Source of the DNA: CAIYYX01 sp035530135
GTDB lineage: Bacteria; Pseudomonadota; Gammaproteobacteria; Burkholderiales; Rhodocyclaceae
DNA: 64,000 bases
Direction: 5' to 3'
NCBI GenBank assembly: GCA_035530135.1
Contig: DATKVJ010000161.1
Coordinates: forward strand, 58,944 to 122,943
Below, piece after piece: positions 51,670 to 60,319 of the stretch. Each line of letters opens with the position of its first letter. Positions within the stretch are counted from its first letter, which is position 1. Under the pieces are notes generated by a model that was given only the letters and a program-made list of their open reading frames with translations, did no database searches and had not been told where the DNA came from. A program made the position numbers and the translations under genes.

Positions 51670-52869
51670 GTGCGTTACGCCGATTTCGCCAGCTTTACCT
51701 ACGCTTCGCTCAGGGCGCACCGCTTGCGCACGCTGCTCACTGCGCTCGGCATTGCCGTGGGCATCGCCGCGGTCATATTGCTCACCTCGATCGGCGAGGG
51801 CCTGCATCGCTTCATCATCGACGAATTCACCCAGTTCGGCACCAATATCATCGCGGTCAATCCGGGGCGGGTCCAGACGCACGGCGCGCCGCTGGGCGCG
51901 GTGAACAGCGTGCGGCCGCTCACCATAGACGACGCGCTCGCTTTGCGCCGCGCGCCCTTTGTGCAGGCGGCGGTGCCGGTGATCCAGGGCAACGCCGAGA
52001 TCACCCATGGCGGCAAGAGCCGCCGCGTGACGCTGTACGGCGTGGGCGCCGATTTCGCCAGCGCGTTTCGCATGCATGTGGCGCTCGGTCACTACCTGCC
52101 CGAGGACGACCCGCGCACGCCGCGCGCGTTCGCCGTGCTCGGTTCCAAGGCTGCCGTGGAACTGTTCGGCGAGGACAGTCCGCTGGGCGATCGCATCCGC
52201 GTCGGCGGCGAGCGCTATCGCGTCGTGGGGGTGATGCAATCGAAAGGCCAGGTGCTCGGCTTCGATCTGGACGACACGGTATTCATTCCGGTCGGGCGCG
52301 CGCTCGAGATGTTCAACCGCGAAAGCCTGATGGAAATCGACGTGACCTACGAGCCGACCGCGCCGCTCGCGGACGTCGAGGAGGGTCTCAAGCGCATCCT
52401 GAACGCGCGCCATGGCTCCGAGGATTACACCGTCACCCCGCAGCAGAAAATGCTCGAGGTGTTCGGCACCGTGCTGAATGCGATCACTTTTGCCGTCGCC
52501 GCGATCGGCGGCATTTCGCTGCTGGTCGGCGGCGTGGGCATACTCACCATACTGACCATCGCCGTGGCGGAGCGCACTTCCGAGATCGGCCTGCTGCGGG
52601 CTGTGGGCGCGACGCGGCGGGGAATCATGCTCCTGTTTCTGGGCGAGGCGGCGCTGCTGGCGGTGCTGGGCGGCACGGCGGGGCTGCTGCTGGGCTGGGG
52701 TATCGCGCTGGCACTGCATTTGGTGGTGCCGGCCCTGCCGCTGCATACGCCCTGGACCTACGCCGTGCTGGCGGAGCTGGTTGCGCTTGCGGTAGGGCTG
52801 GCCGCCGGCGTGCTGCCGGCGCGGCGGGCCGCGCATCTGGATCCGCTGGAAGCGCTGCGCAGCGAATAG
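51670..52869 (+). CDS. MacB-like ABC permease (second)
   Basis: 399-residue paralog of the previous permease, also with one N-terminal helix, a MacB-PCD domain and a C-terminal FtsX domain (VAERTSEIGLLRAVGATRRG). GTG start at 51670, two bases after the first permease. A heterodimer is probable. Last gene of the hyp-hox-ABC run. Confidence 0.88.
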   Translation: MRYADFASFTYASLRAHRLRTLLTALGIAVGIAAVILLTSIGEGLHRFIIDEFTQFGTNIIAVNPGRVQTHGAPLGAVNSVRPLTIDDALALRRAPFVQAAVPVIQGNAEITHGGKSRRVTLYGVGADFASAFRMHVALGHYLPEDDPRTPRAFAVLGSKAAVELFGEDSPLGDRIRVGGERYRVVGVMQSKGQVLGFDLDDTVFIPVGRALEMFNRESLMEIDVTYEPTAPLADVEEGLKRILNARHGSEDYTVTPQQKMLEVFGTVLNAITFAVAAIGGISLLVGGVGILTILTIAVAERTSEIGLLRAVGATRRGIMLLFLGEAALLAVLGGTAGLLLGWGIALALHLVVPALPLHTPWTYAVLAELVALAVGLAAGVLPARRAAHLDPLEALRSE

Positions 52870-52924
52870 CTGCTGTTGCGCGTCTGACCCTCGCGATCGA
52901 TGCCAATACCAGTCTGTTGTCGGG

Positions 52925-54190
52925 CTAGAAGTGCAGGATCCCGCGCAGCGCCTTTACCCCCTCCTGCACCGCGTCGGGTGGCGTAGGCGCCTGCGGTTTA
53001 TCAGTCTGCGCGGGCGGGTTCTCGGCCTGCGGCGAGGGCGTGGTCGCAGGTTCCGCTCCGCGCTGCATGGCAGGAGGGCTGGCGCCGTGCATTCCCCCTG
53101 CGCCCTCGGCGAGCAGGGTCATCGCGGTGGATTTGAGGCGCAGCTTGACCGCCCATTCCTGTTCCCAGGTTTGCTTCGGATCTTTCGGGCGTGGTGGGTA
53201 CACCAGATTCAGCTCGTTGCCGTAGGCGATGAAATTGAACATCGCGCCTTCCTTCTTGAACACGCCCGCCGGGACGGCGCATTGCGTGGTCTGCGGCGGC
53301 ATCACCACCTTCTCCCCGATCAGGCGCCCGACCTGGGCGGGCGAAATGTAGTCCATGAGCGTCTGCCCCATTTCCTGAACGTCGCTCGATGACCACGTCA
53401 CCACGTCGTTGCGGTCCTCGCCCTGGCCCATCGCCATGGCGAAGTAGCCCGTCGCCGTCGGTATGGTCTTCCATTGCACCGCGAATGCGCCGGCCTGCGT
53501 TTTGCGCACTGGTTCGAAGTTGACGGCATCCATGAAGTCATGGCGCGCGCCGACGGTGAAGCGGATTTCGGGGGAATAGTTGCCGGAGACGACATGCTCG
53601 CCCTGCAGCGATGCGGCGGCAGGTATCGGGCGCGTGTCCTGCTGATTGGGCCAGGTGCCGTAGGTGCGGTTGCGGCCCGGGGCCGGTCCGCGCGGGCGCG
53701 AGATGCCATGGCTGTGGAATACACGCGCTGCCTGTTGCGGATCGAGGCTGGCGAAGTCGATGATCACCGGCTGGCCTGGGCGCACGGTCTCGCCGCAGCC
53801 CCAATAAATCAGCATTCGACCCTTGGGATGCCGGTATTCTTCTGGTTCTTGTTCGCGCTCGGTGCCCGGCGCGCGTTCTACGCGGGGAGCAATGGGAGTA
53901 AGCAGCGGCAGGCTCTGACCCATCGCCAGGGCGGCCGGAATGGCGTGCGCTGCGTGCGCCTCGCCGCTTGCCTGCAGTGACGAACCCAGCTCCAGCTTCA
54001 TCCTCTTGCCCCCCTGCATTCCCGGCGGCATGAAAGCGCCCGCCCCCGCAGGAATCCCCATGGCCAATCCGCCCGCCGTCTCTGCGCTCATCCAGTAGAC
54101 AGCGATCGGCGGTCGGACCTGTTGCGTTTGCGCGAGCAAGGGCACAGGGAGCATCGCGGCTACGGTCATCGCGGCAAAACGGAATTTCAT
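52925..54190 (-). CDS. Exported protein of unknown function
   Basis: 421 residues, not recognised. A Sec signal (MKFRFAAMTVAAMLPVPLLAQ) precedes a Met/Gly/Pro-rich region, a central part with RMLIYWGCGETVRPGQPVII and FSHGIS-type segments, and a Pro/Gln/Ala-rich tail (~70 residues) ending RGILHF. The central part has few cysteines and repeated Trp/Tyr, suggesting a folded beta-rich domain. ATG at 54190 is the start before the signal; the longer frame is not needed. Its 5' side faces the FNR-site region, so oxygen control is possible but not shown. Confidence 0.7.
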   Translation of the reverse strand: MKFRFAAMTVAAMLPVPLLAQTQQVRPPIAVYWMSAETAGGLAMGIPAGAGAFMPPGMQGGKRMKLELGSSLQASGEAHAAHAIPAALAMGQSLPLLTPIAPRVERAPGTEREQEPEEYRHPKGRMLIYWGCGETVRPGQPVIIDFASLDPQQAARVFHSHGISRPRGPAPGRNRTYGTWPNQQDTRPIPAAASLQGEHVVSGNYSPEIRFTVGARHDFMDAVNFEPVRKTQAGAFAVQWKTIPTATGYFAMAMGQGEDRNDVVTWSSSDVQEMGQTLMDYISPAQVGRLIGEKVVMPPQTTQCAVPAGVFKKEGAMFNFIAYGNELNLVYPPRPKDPKQTWEQEWAVKLRLKSTAMTLLAEGAGGMHGASPPAMQRGAEPATTPSPQAENPPAQTDKPQAPTPPDAVQEGVKALRGILHF

Positions 54191-54387
54191 AGCGTATCCC
54201 TCGTTGCTCGGTGTTCGTGGTTGGACGATTGAATTATGCGCCAGACGCTTGTATTTGCACACCACTCCAGCGACAACGTTAAACCAAGTCTAATTTGCGC
54301 AGCCATGGAGGCGCGGGTGCGTGAACGCGTTGACAGCGGCGAAGGTTCACGTTGATTGCTGTGTGTTTTCGAATATCCACACCGTGT

Positions 54388-54429
54388 TTGACCTTAATCA
54401 AACTTCTGGTATGAACTTGGCGTTACATT
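54388..54429 (+). promoter_or_regulatory. FNR-type box and -10 for small RNA candidate
   Basis: TTGAC-CTTA-ATCAA (54388-54401), one mismatch from the FNR consensus, is centred at 54394.5. TACATT (54424-54429) fits a -10 for a start near 54436, so the site sits at about -41.5, the class II activator position. Confidence 0.65.
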
Positions 54430-54435
54430 TCGTCA

Positions 54436-54524
54436 CCCCTTTTGCTGATTTCCTCCCATCCTTCTGGGCAGAAGGGATTTTACGGGCACTCGGATTTCTA
54501 TTTTCGAGTGTCCGTTTTTCTTTT
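54436..54524 (+). ncRNA. Candidate FNR-controlled small RNA
   Basis: Predicted ~89-nt transcript between an FNR-type promoter and an intrinsic terminator, with no credible ORF. An internal hairpin CCTTCT-GGGC-AGAAGG (about 54460-54475) is preceded by the unpaired C-rich stretch TTTCCTCCCAT, which is complementary to Shine-Dalgarno sequences, as in the seed regions of many regulatory RNAs. By analogy with FnrS in enterobacteria and AniS in Neisseria it may repress mRNAs under low oxygen. Not homologous by sequence as far as I can see; expression not shown. Confidence 0.5.
54483..54524 (+). terminator. Intrinsic terminator of the small RNA candidate
   Basis: CGGGCACTCG (54483-54492) pairs with CGAGTGTCCG (54505-54514), 10 bp with one G-U, loop of 12, followed by TTTTTCTTTT. 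Confidence 0.85.
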
Positions 54525-54565
54525 CCGGCCAGGATTTGCACGCCGGCGCCGGAGTGGATGGCGGC

Positions 54566-54607
54566 TTGATTTTCATCAACATAGGCAATTGCGCTCGGCG
54601 CTATGGT
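54566..54607 (+). promoter_or_regulatory. FNR box and -10 for uspA
   Basis: TTGAT-TTTC-ATCAA (54566-54579) is a perfect FNR consensus centred at 54572.5. TATGGT (54602-54607) fits the -10 of a class II promoter starting near 54614, 60 bases before the UspA gene. Confidence 0.8.
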
Positions 54608-54674
54608 GCAATTATGGCGCGGTGAGACGGGAACCGATCGTCAAGCGCCGGCCAGGCAAATGAAAGGAACCGCA

Positions 54675-55505
54675 ATGGGCTACAAGACAATACTCGTACA
54701 CATCGACCCCGGTAAACGCTGCGCAGTGCGCGTCGACGCCGCAATCCGCCTTGCGCGCGAGCAGGACGCCCATTTGGTCGGCCTGTATGCTGCCGCACCC
54801 TTCGAACCCCCCGGATATGTGCTGGCGGAGATGGGAGCCGCGATCGTCGAAGCCGGAAAACGGGCGGTGGCGGAGGCAATGGCGCGCGCCGAGAGTGAAT
54901 TCACAAAACAGACGACGGCGGCAGGGATGAGCAATATAGAGTGGCGCACGGCCATCGCCGATCCGGTCGATGCGATGGCCTTGCACGCGCGCTACGCCGA
55001 CCTGGTCGTGATCGGCCAGGCCGATACATCGGACGGTTCGACCACGCCAGCCGATTTTCCGGAAAGACTGGTTCTCACCGCCGGGCGTCCGGTGTTGATC
55101 ATGCCCAGCGTCGGCAGTTTCCCCACCATAGGCAAACGGATCCTCGTTGCATGGAGTCTGACCCGAGAGGCGACGCGGGCGGTCACCGATGCGATTCCGC
55201 TGCTGCGGCTTGCGGACCAGGTGCATGTGATGGCGGTCAATCCGCGGCCCGACGAGCACGGGGAGGTGCCCGGCGCCGACATCGGCCTCTATCTCGCGCG
55301 CCATGGGGTACAGGTACAGATAAAAACGGATCAGGGCGCCGAGATCGACGTGGGCAATGAACTGCTTTCGCGCGCCGCGGACCTGGACGTCGATCTCATC
55401 GTCATGGGCGGTTATGGGCATTCGCGCCTGACGGAATGGGTGCTCGGCGGTGCCACGCGTACCGTCCTCACATCGATGACGGCGCCGGTGCTCATGTCGC
55501 ACTAG
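54675..55505 (+). CDS. Tandem universal stress protein (UspA)
   Basis: 276 residues with two Usp domains. The first starts GYKTILVHIDPGKR and ends with a DLVVIGQAD..VLTAGRPVLIMP segment; the second starts GKRILVAWSL and ends DLIVMGGYGHSRLTEWVLGG, the ATP-binding G-2x-G-9x-G(S/T) type loop. The ATG at 54675 follows aaagga; another in-frame ATG at 54660 is upstream. It lies behind a perfect FNR box, so it should respond to low oxygen, as Usp proteins often do. Confidence 0.9.
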   Translation: MGYKTILVHIDPGKRCAVRVDAAIRLAREQDAHLVGLYAAAPFEPPGYVLAEMGAAIVEAGKRAVAEAMARAESEFTKQTTAAGMSNIEWRTAIADPVDAMALHARYADLVVIGQADTSDGSTTPADFPERLVLTAGRPVLIMPSVGSFPTIGKRILVAWSLTREATRAVTDAIPLLRLADQVHVMAVNPRPDEHGEVPGADIGLYLARHGVQVQIKTDQGAEIDVGNELLSRAADLDVDLIVMGGYGHSRLTEWVLGGATRTVLTSMTAPVLMSH

Positions 55506-55657
55506 AGTTCGGTCGCGTCGTCCAGACGCGGCCGGCGCCTATCGCGCGGGGGCTGTCCTATGCGAAAATCGGGCTACCGCTTGCGGGTCAGCGGGCTATG
55601 GCCCCTTGCCTGTTTCAGGGATAATCCCGCTTTTGCAAATTTCCAGGGGGCGTCATC

Positions 55658-58453
55658 ATGACTAGCAAAAAATACATCTACGCGTTCGAAGAGGGCGACG
55701 GCAAGAATAAGATCCTGCTGGGCGGCAAAGGCGCCGGCCTGTGCGAGATGACGCAGATCGGCCTGAACGTCCCGCCGGGCTTCACCATCAGCACGGACGC
55801 ATGTCTTGCCTACCTCGAAGCGAACAAGCTGCCGGACGGTCTGATGGACGACGTCAAGTCGTACATGGCGGCGCTGGAGAAGAAAACCGGCAAGGCCTTC
55901 GGCAACAGCAAGAATCCGCTGCTGGTATCGGTGCGCTCCGGCTCGGCGATCTCCATGCCGGGGATGATGGACACCATACTCAATCTCGGTCTCAACGAAA
56001 CTTCGTTGCAAGGGCTGATCAAGCAGACCGCGAACCCGCGCTTCGGTTACGACGCCTACCGCCGGTTCATCCAGCTGTTCGGGAAAATCGCGCTCGGCAT
56101 AGACGACGAGCATTTCGACCATAAGATGGTGGAACTGAAGCGCAAACACGGCGCGCGCCTGGATCTGGACCTCTCCGCCGAGCAGCTGAAGGAACTTGCC
56201 GGTGAATTTCTCGAAATCGTCAAACGCCACACCGGCAAGCCGTTTCCGCAGGACCCGTACGTGCAGCTTGAGATCTCGATCGGCGCCGTATTCCGTTCCT
56301 GGATGGGCAAACGCGCGGTCGACTATCGCAAGCAATTCAAGATCACCAAGGACAAGGCCAACGGCACCGCCGTGAGCGTCTGCACCATGGTGTTCGGCAA
56401 CATGGGCAGCGATTCCGGCACCGGGGTCGGCTTCACGCGCAACCCCGGCACCGGCGAGAACCTGATCTTCGGCGAATACCTGACCGACGCGCAGGGCGAG
56501 GACGTCGTGGCGGGCATACGCACGCCCAAGCCGATCGCCGACATGGAACAGGAAATGCCGGAGATCTACCGCCAACTGGTGGAACTGCACAACCGGCTGG
56601 AGTCGCACTACCACGAAGTGCAGGATTTCGAGTTCACCATCGAGCGCGGCACGCTGTACTGCCTGCAGACCCGCAACGGCAAGATGAATGCGCGCGGCAT
56701 GGTGCGCAGTTCGGTGGAAATGTTCAAGGAAGGCTTGATCACCAAGGAACGCGCGCTATTGCGCGTCGAGCCGCCGATGCTGGAACAGCTGCTGGTGCCG
56801 CAATTATCGCCGAATTTCCGCGGCAAATCGCTGGCGCAGGGCCTGCCGGCTTCCCCGGGCGCGGCCTCGGGCAAGATCGTGTTCGATGCGAACACCGCCG
56901 AGGCGCGCGGCAATGCCGGCGAGAAAGTCATACTCGTGCGCGAGGAGACCAAGCCGGACGACATCCACGGTTTTTTCCGCGCGCAAGGCATCCTCACCAG
57001 CCGCGGCGGCAAGACCTCCCACGCTGCGGTGGTCGCGCGCGGCATGGGCAAGCCCTGCGTTTCCGGCTGCGAGCAAATCGTGATCAACGACAAGGCGCGC
57101 AACGCCGTCATCGGCGACACCACGCTGCACGAGGGCGATGTGATCACCATCGACGGCGGCACCGGCCACGTCTACGCCGGCGAGGTGCCGACAGTGGAAG
57201 CGGAATTTTCGGAAGAAATGTCGACGCTGCTCGCCTGGGCGGACGAAGTGGCCATGCTGAAGGTGATGGCCAACGCCGACACCCCCGAGGACGCGACGCG
57301 CGCGCGCGAATTCGGCGCCAAGGGCATAGGCCTGGTGCGCACCGAACGCATGTTCAACAGCACCGACCGCCTGCCTATCATGCAGGAAATGATCCTGGCC
57401 GAGACCTCGGAAGAGCGCCAGACGGCGCTCGACCGGCTGCTGCCGATCCAGCGGTCCGATTTCACGGGGATTTTCAGAGCGATGAAGGGCCTGCCGGTGA
57501 CCATACGCCTGCTCGATCCGCCGATGCACGAGTTTCTCCCGACCGCGGCGCAGCTCGAGCTGGAGATCGCCCAACTGCACCATTTGCGCGACACCATCAA
57601 GGGCCTGGAGGAGTTGCCGGGCACGATGAAGCTGCTCAATCCCAAGCTGTACCAGCAATACGCCGACGGCCTGAACAAGCTCATGGGCGGACTGCGCACG
57701 TTCAAGGATTCGCATCTCGAGGACGACGTGATCTCGAAGAAGGAAGCGATCCTGAGGAAGGTGCGGTCGCTGGCCGAAGTCAACCCGATGCTGGGGCACC
57801 GCGGCGTGAGGTTGGCGATCACCTATCCGGAAATCTACTCGATGCAGATCCAGGCGATCCTCGAGGCGGCCGCGCTGTGCGCGCGCGAAGGCATCGAAAT
57901 CTATCCCGAGATCATGGTGCCGCAGGTCGCCACGGTGGAAGAGATGATGCGCATCCACGGCATGGTGCAGCGGATCCACAAGGTGGTGGAGCTGACCCAC
58001 GGCATCAGCGTGAAATTCAAGTTCGGTTCCATGCTGGAAGTGGTGCGCGCCTGTCTGCGCGCCGGCCGCATGGCGCAGGATGCGGAGTTCTTTTCCTTCG
58101 GCACCAACGACCTGACCCAGGCGACGTTCTCGTTCAGCCGGGAGGATGCGGAAAACAAGTTCCTGCCGGCCTACAACGAAACCGGCATCCTGCAGGACAA
58201 TCCGTTCGAGGTGCTGGATATCAAGGGCGTGGGGCAGTTGATGAAAATGGCGGTGGAGAGCGGCCGCCAGACCCGGCCGGACCTCAAGGTAGGCATCTGC
58301 GGCGAGCACGGCGGCGACCCGGCATCGATCCATTTCTGCCACAGCATCGCGATCGACTACGTATCCTGTTCCGGTCCGCGCGTGCCGATCGCACGGCTGG
58401 CGGCAGCGCAGGCGAAGCTGACGGAGGGAAGTTACAGCAACGGCTTGAAGTAA
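55658..58453 (+). CDS. ppdK: Pyruvate phosphate dikinase
   Basis: 931-residue enzyme interconverting pyruvate, ATP and phosphate with PEP, AMP and pyrophosphate. The N-terminal nucleotide-binding part starts YAFEEGDGKNKILLGGKGAG; the phosphohistidine is His455 in GGKTSHAAVVARG; the PEP/pyruvate TIM barrel has the catalytic Cys in YVSCSGPRVPIARLAAAQA. Normal length. It lies 152 bases after the FNR-controlled UspA gene and may be co-expressed. It can run PPi-dependent glycolysis or gluconeogenesis. Confidence 0.96.
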   Translation: MTSKKYIYAFEEGDGKNKILLGGKGAGLCEMTQIGLNVPPGFTISTDACLAYLEANKLPDGLMDDVKSYMAALEKKTGKAFGNSKNPLLVSVRSGSAISMPGMMDTILNLGLNETSLQGLIKQTANPRFGYDAYRRFIQLFGKIALGIDDEHFDHKMVELKRKHGARLDLDLSAEQLKELAGEFLEIVKRHTGKPFPQDPYVQLEISIGAVFRSWMGKRAVDYRKQFKITKDKANGTAVSVCTMVFGNMGSDSGTGVGFTRNPGTGENLIFGEYLTDAQGEDVVAGIRTPKPIADMEQEMPEIYRQLVELHNRLESHYHEVQDFEFTIERGTLYCLQTRNGKMNARGMVRSSVEMFKEGLITKERALLRVEPPMLEQLLVPQLSPNFRGKSLAQGLPASPGAASGKIVFDANTAEARGNAGEKVILVREETKPDDIHGFFRAQGILTSRGGKTSHAAVVARGMGKPCVSGCEQIVINDKARNAVIGDTTLHEGDVITIDGGTGHVYAGEVPTVEAEFSEEMSTLLAWADEVAMLKVMANADTPEDATRAREFGAKGIGLVRTERMFNSTDRLPIMQEMILAETSEERQTALDRLLPIQRSDFTGIFRAMKGLPVTIRLLDPPMHEFLPTAAQLELEIAQLHHLRDTIKGLEELPGTMKLLNPKLYQQYADGLNKLMGGLRTFKDSHLEDDVISKKEAILRKVRSLAEVNPMLGHRGVRLAITYPEIYSMQIQAILEAAALCAREGIEIYPEIMVPQVATVEEMMRIHGMVQRIHKVVELTHGISVKFKFGSMLEVVRACLRAGRMAQDAEFFSFGTNDLTQATFSFSREDAENKFLPAYNETGILQDNPFEVLDIKGVGQLMKMAVESGRQTRPDLKVGICGEHGGDPASIHFCHSIAIDYVSCSGPRVPIARLAAAQAKLTEGSYSNGLK

Positions 58454-58476
58454 GACTCCGGTTGGACTGGGTGCGC

Positions 58477-58731
58477 ATGACCTGGTACGTCTACCTGATC
58501 GAATGCCGGGACGGGAGCATCTATACCGGGATCGCCGTGGACGTCGCTGCGCGTTACGCCGCGCACTTGAGCGGCAAGGGCGCGCGTTACACCCGCTCGC
58601 ACCCGCCGCGGCGCCTGCTCGCGGCGATCCAGTATGCCGACCGATCGGCTGCATCCAGGGCGGAGTACCGGATCAAGCAAATGTCGCCGCGCGAAAAGCG
58701 CGAATTCGGCCGACTGCACACGGTCACATGA
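58477..58731 (+). CDS. GIY-YIG domain protein (YhbQ-like)
   Basis: 84-residue single-domain GIY-YIG protein (WYVYLIECRDGSIYTGIAVD has the paired tyrosines and glycines; conserved Arg in VAARYAAH and Glu in AEYRIKQM). The UPF0213/YhbQ family. Role unclear. The ATG at 58477 is chosen as the family start; the longer open frame runs back through ppdK. Confidence 0.88.
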   Translation: MTWYVYLIECRDGSIYTGIAVDVAARYAAHLSGKGARYTRSHPPRRLLAAIQYADRSAASRAEYRIKQMSPREKREFGRLHTVT

Positions 58732-58755
58732 AGCATGCGGGGCGGAGTAGTGAGC

Positions 58756-59172
58756 GTGTTGCAAATCTCCAATACCGTCGCGATCCCGGCTAGGGAAATC
58801 GAGCTCACCGCGGTTCGCGCCCAGGGAGCGGGGGGGCAGAACGTCAACAAGGTCGCGAGTGCGATCCACCTGCGTTTCGACATCGGCGCTTCCTCCCTTC
58901 CGGACTCATACAAGGAGCGTCTGCTCAGGCTGCACGATCAGCGCATCACCAAGGAAGGCGTGGTCGTAATCAAGGCGCAGCAGCACCGCAGCCAGGAATT
59001 GAACCGGGAAGAGGCGCTGCAGCGCTTGCGCGAATTGATACGCAGCGTCGCCGTATCGCGCAAGAAACGCAAACCGACCAAACCGACGCGGAGTTCGCAA
59101 AGAAAGCGCCTCGACAGCAAGACCCGGCGCGGCGCGATCAAGCTCAACCGGGCCAGGGTAACGGACGGCTAA
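58756..59172 (+). CDS. arfB: Alternative ribosome-rescue factor ArfB
   Basis: 138-residue peptidyl-tRNA hydrolase that frees stalled ribosomes. GAGGQNVNKVASAIHLRF contains the catalytic GGQ; the C-terminal tail is strongly basic (SRKKRKPTKPTRSSQRKR), to enter the empty mRNA channel. I favour the GTG at 58756 (MLQISNTVAIP, with ggag 8 bases upstream); GTG 58750 and ATG 58735 are in frame too. Confidence 0.92.
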   Translation: MLQISNTVAIPAREIELTAVRAQGAGGQNVNKVASAIHLRFDIGASSLPDSYKERLLRLHDQRITKEGVVVIKAQQHRSQELNREEALQRLRELIRSVAVSRKKRKPTKPTRSSQRKRLDSKTRRGAIKLNRARVTDG

Positions 59173-59350
59173 GCGTTCATTTCAGCAGTACTGGAATAAG
59201 CTCCGCTCCAGGGAAAGCGCCACGCGCCAGAGGCGAAGAAAGAGCAGATCAAAAGCACTTGGCAAGCCCCGGGGTAAGTGGTCAAATAGCATCGCTTTAT
59301 GGGTTCGTCGCAGACTTCTGCTCGAAGCACTCCCGCAAGGAGGTGGGCGC

Positions 59351-60154
59351 ATGACCATGGAAGAGCGCGTCCAGATTCGCGACCTGGATGTGTATGCCGT
59401 CGCGGACAGGGGCAACGAGGAGCTGAAGAGGGGAAAGACCGAGCTCTCGCATGCGGCGCTCGAACTGCTGGTGCTGCTCGACGGCAAGTCGAGCTTTGCC
59501 GACATCGTGCAGCGGACCACGGCGCTTTCGGCCGGGGAAATCATGCGGACCGCGCAAATGCTGGCGCAGGAGGAATACATCAAGCCTGCGACCCTGGAGC
59601 AGGAACTCAATATCGACTTCAGCTATTTTTTCGCCGGCGAGAACGCGGAACAGCCGGCCGAACAGGCCACGGAGCAGGTGCGCAGCGAGGCCGACAGCGC
59701 CGCGACGGCGCTGAAGCTGAACGGCTATTACGTCAGCATCGCGCGTAAATCGTCCACGAAACTCGAGCCGGCAAACGGCGCGGCCTATTCGGTGCTGGTC
59801 GTGGACGACGATCCCGATTTGCAGCGGGCCCTCAAATTCCTGCTGACGATGGAGAAATTCGCGCCGCGGCCGGCATCGAACCGCGATGAGATCCTCGAGG
59901 CGCTGCAGGTCCAGCCTTTCCCCGACGTGGTCTTGCTCGATATCGGCTTGCCCGACATCAACGGTTTCGACATTCTGGCGCGCATGCGCCAGCACCCGCA
60001 GCTGAAGTATATCCCGGTCATCATGCTCACCGGCAGCGCGCAGCGCGAGGACGTCCTGCGCGGACTCGTCGGCCGGGCCGATGGCTATATCACCAAGCCG
60101 TTCGACCGCGAGGTCCTGCTCACCGCTATCGGTGCCGTGCTCGGGCTGCATTAG
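59351..60154 (+). CDS. Response regulator with N-terminal unknown domain
   Basis: 267 residues. The C-terminal half is a REC domain: DDD (VLVVDDDPD), phospho-acceptor Asp in LLDIGLPDINGFD, Thr/Ser in LTGSA and Lys in ITKPFD. The N-terminal ~100 residues are different: a helical SHAALELLVLLDGKSSFADI-type segment resembling a small winged-helix-like module, then a Glu/Ala linker. REC at the C-terminus is the reverse of most DNA-binding response regulators. Strong Shine-Dalgarno (aaggaggtg). No histidine kinase nearby. The 178-base gap before it holds nothing clear. Confidence 0.82.
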   Translation: MTMEERVQIRDLDVYAVADRGNEELKRGKTELSHAALELLVLLDGKSSFADIVQRTTALSAGEIMRTAQMLAQEEYIKPATLEQELNIDFSYFFAGENAEQPAEQATEQVRSEADSAATALKLNGYYVSIARKSSTKLEPANGAAYSVLVVDDDPDLQRALKFLLTMEKFAPRPASNRDEILEALQVQPFPDVVLLDIGLPDINGFDILARMRQHPQLKYIPVIMLTGSAQREDVLRGLVGRADGYITKPFDREVLLTAIGAVLGLH

Positions 60155-60319
60155 CCCGTCCACGCGAACGCGCCGTTCAGCAAAGAACAGTCACGCACGC
60201 TGACAACTCAAGCCGTCGCGCGCGGCTGTTCGGCCGGTAGCGGCATCAGCGCTGGACACCGTTGCGCGGCAGGGCGAAAATCGGCCTTGCTTCATTCGAA
60301 TAGACGACGAGACATCCCT

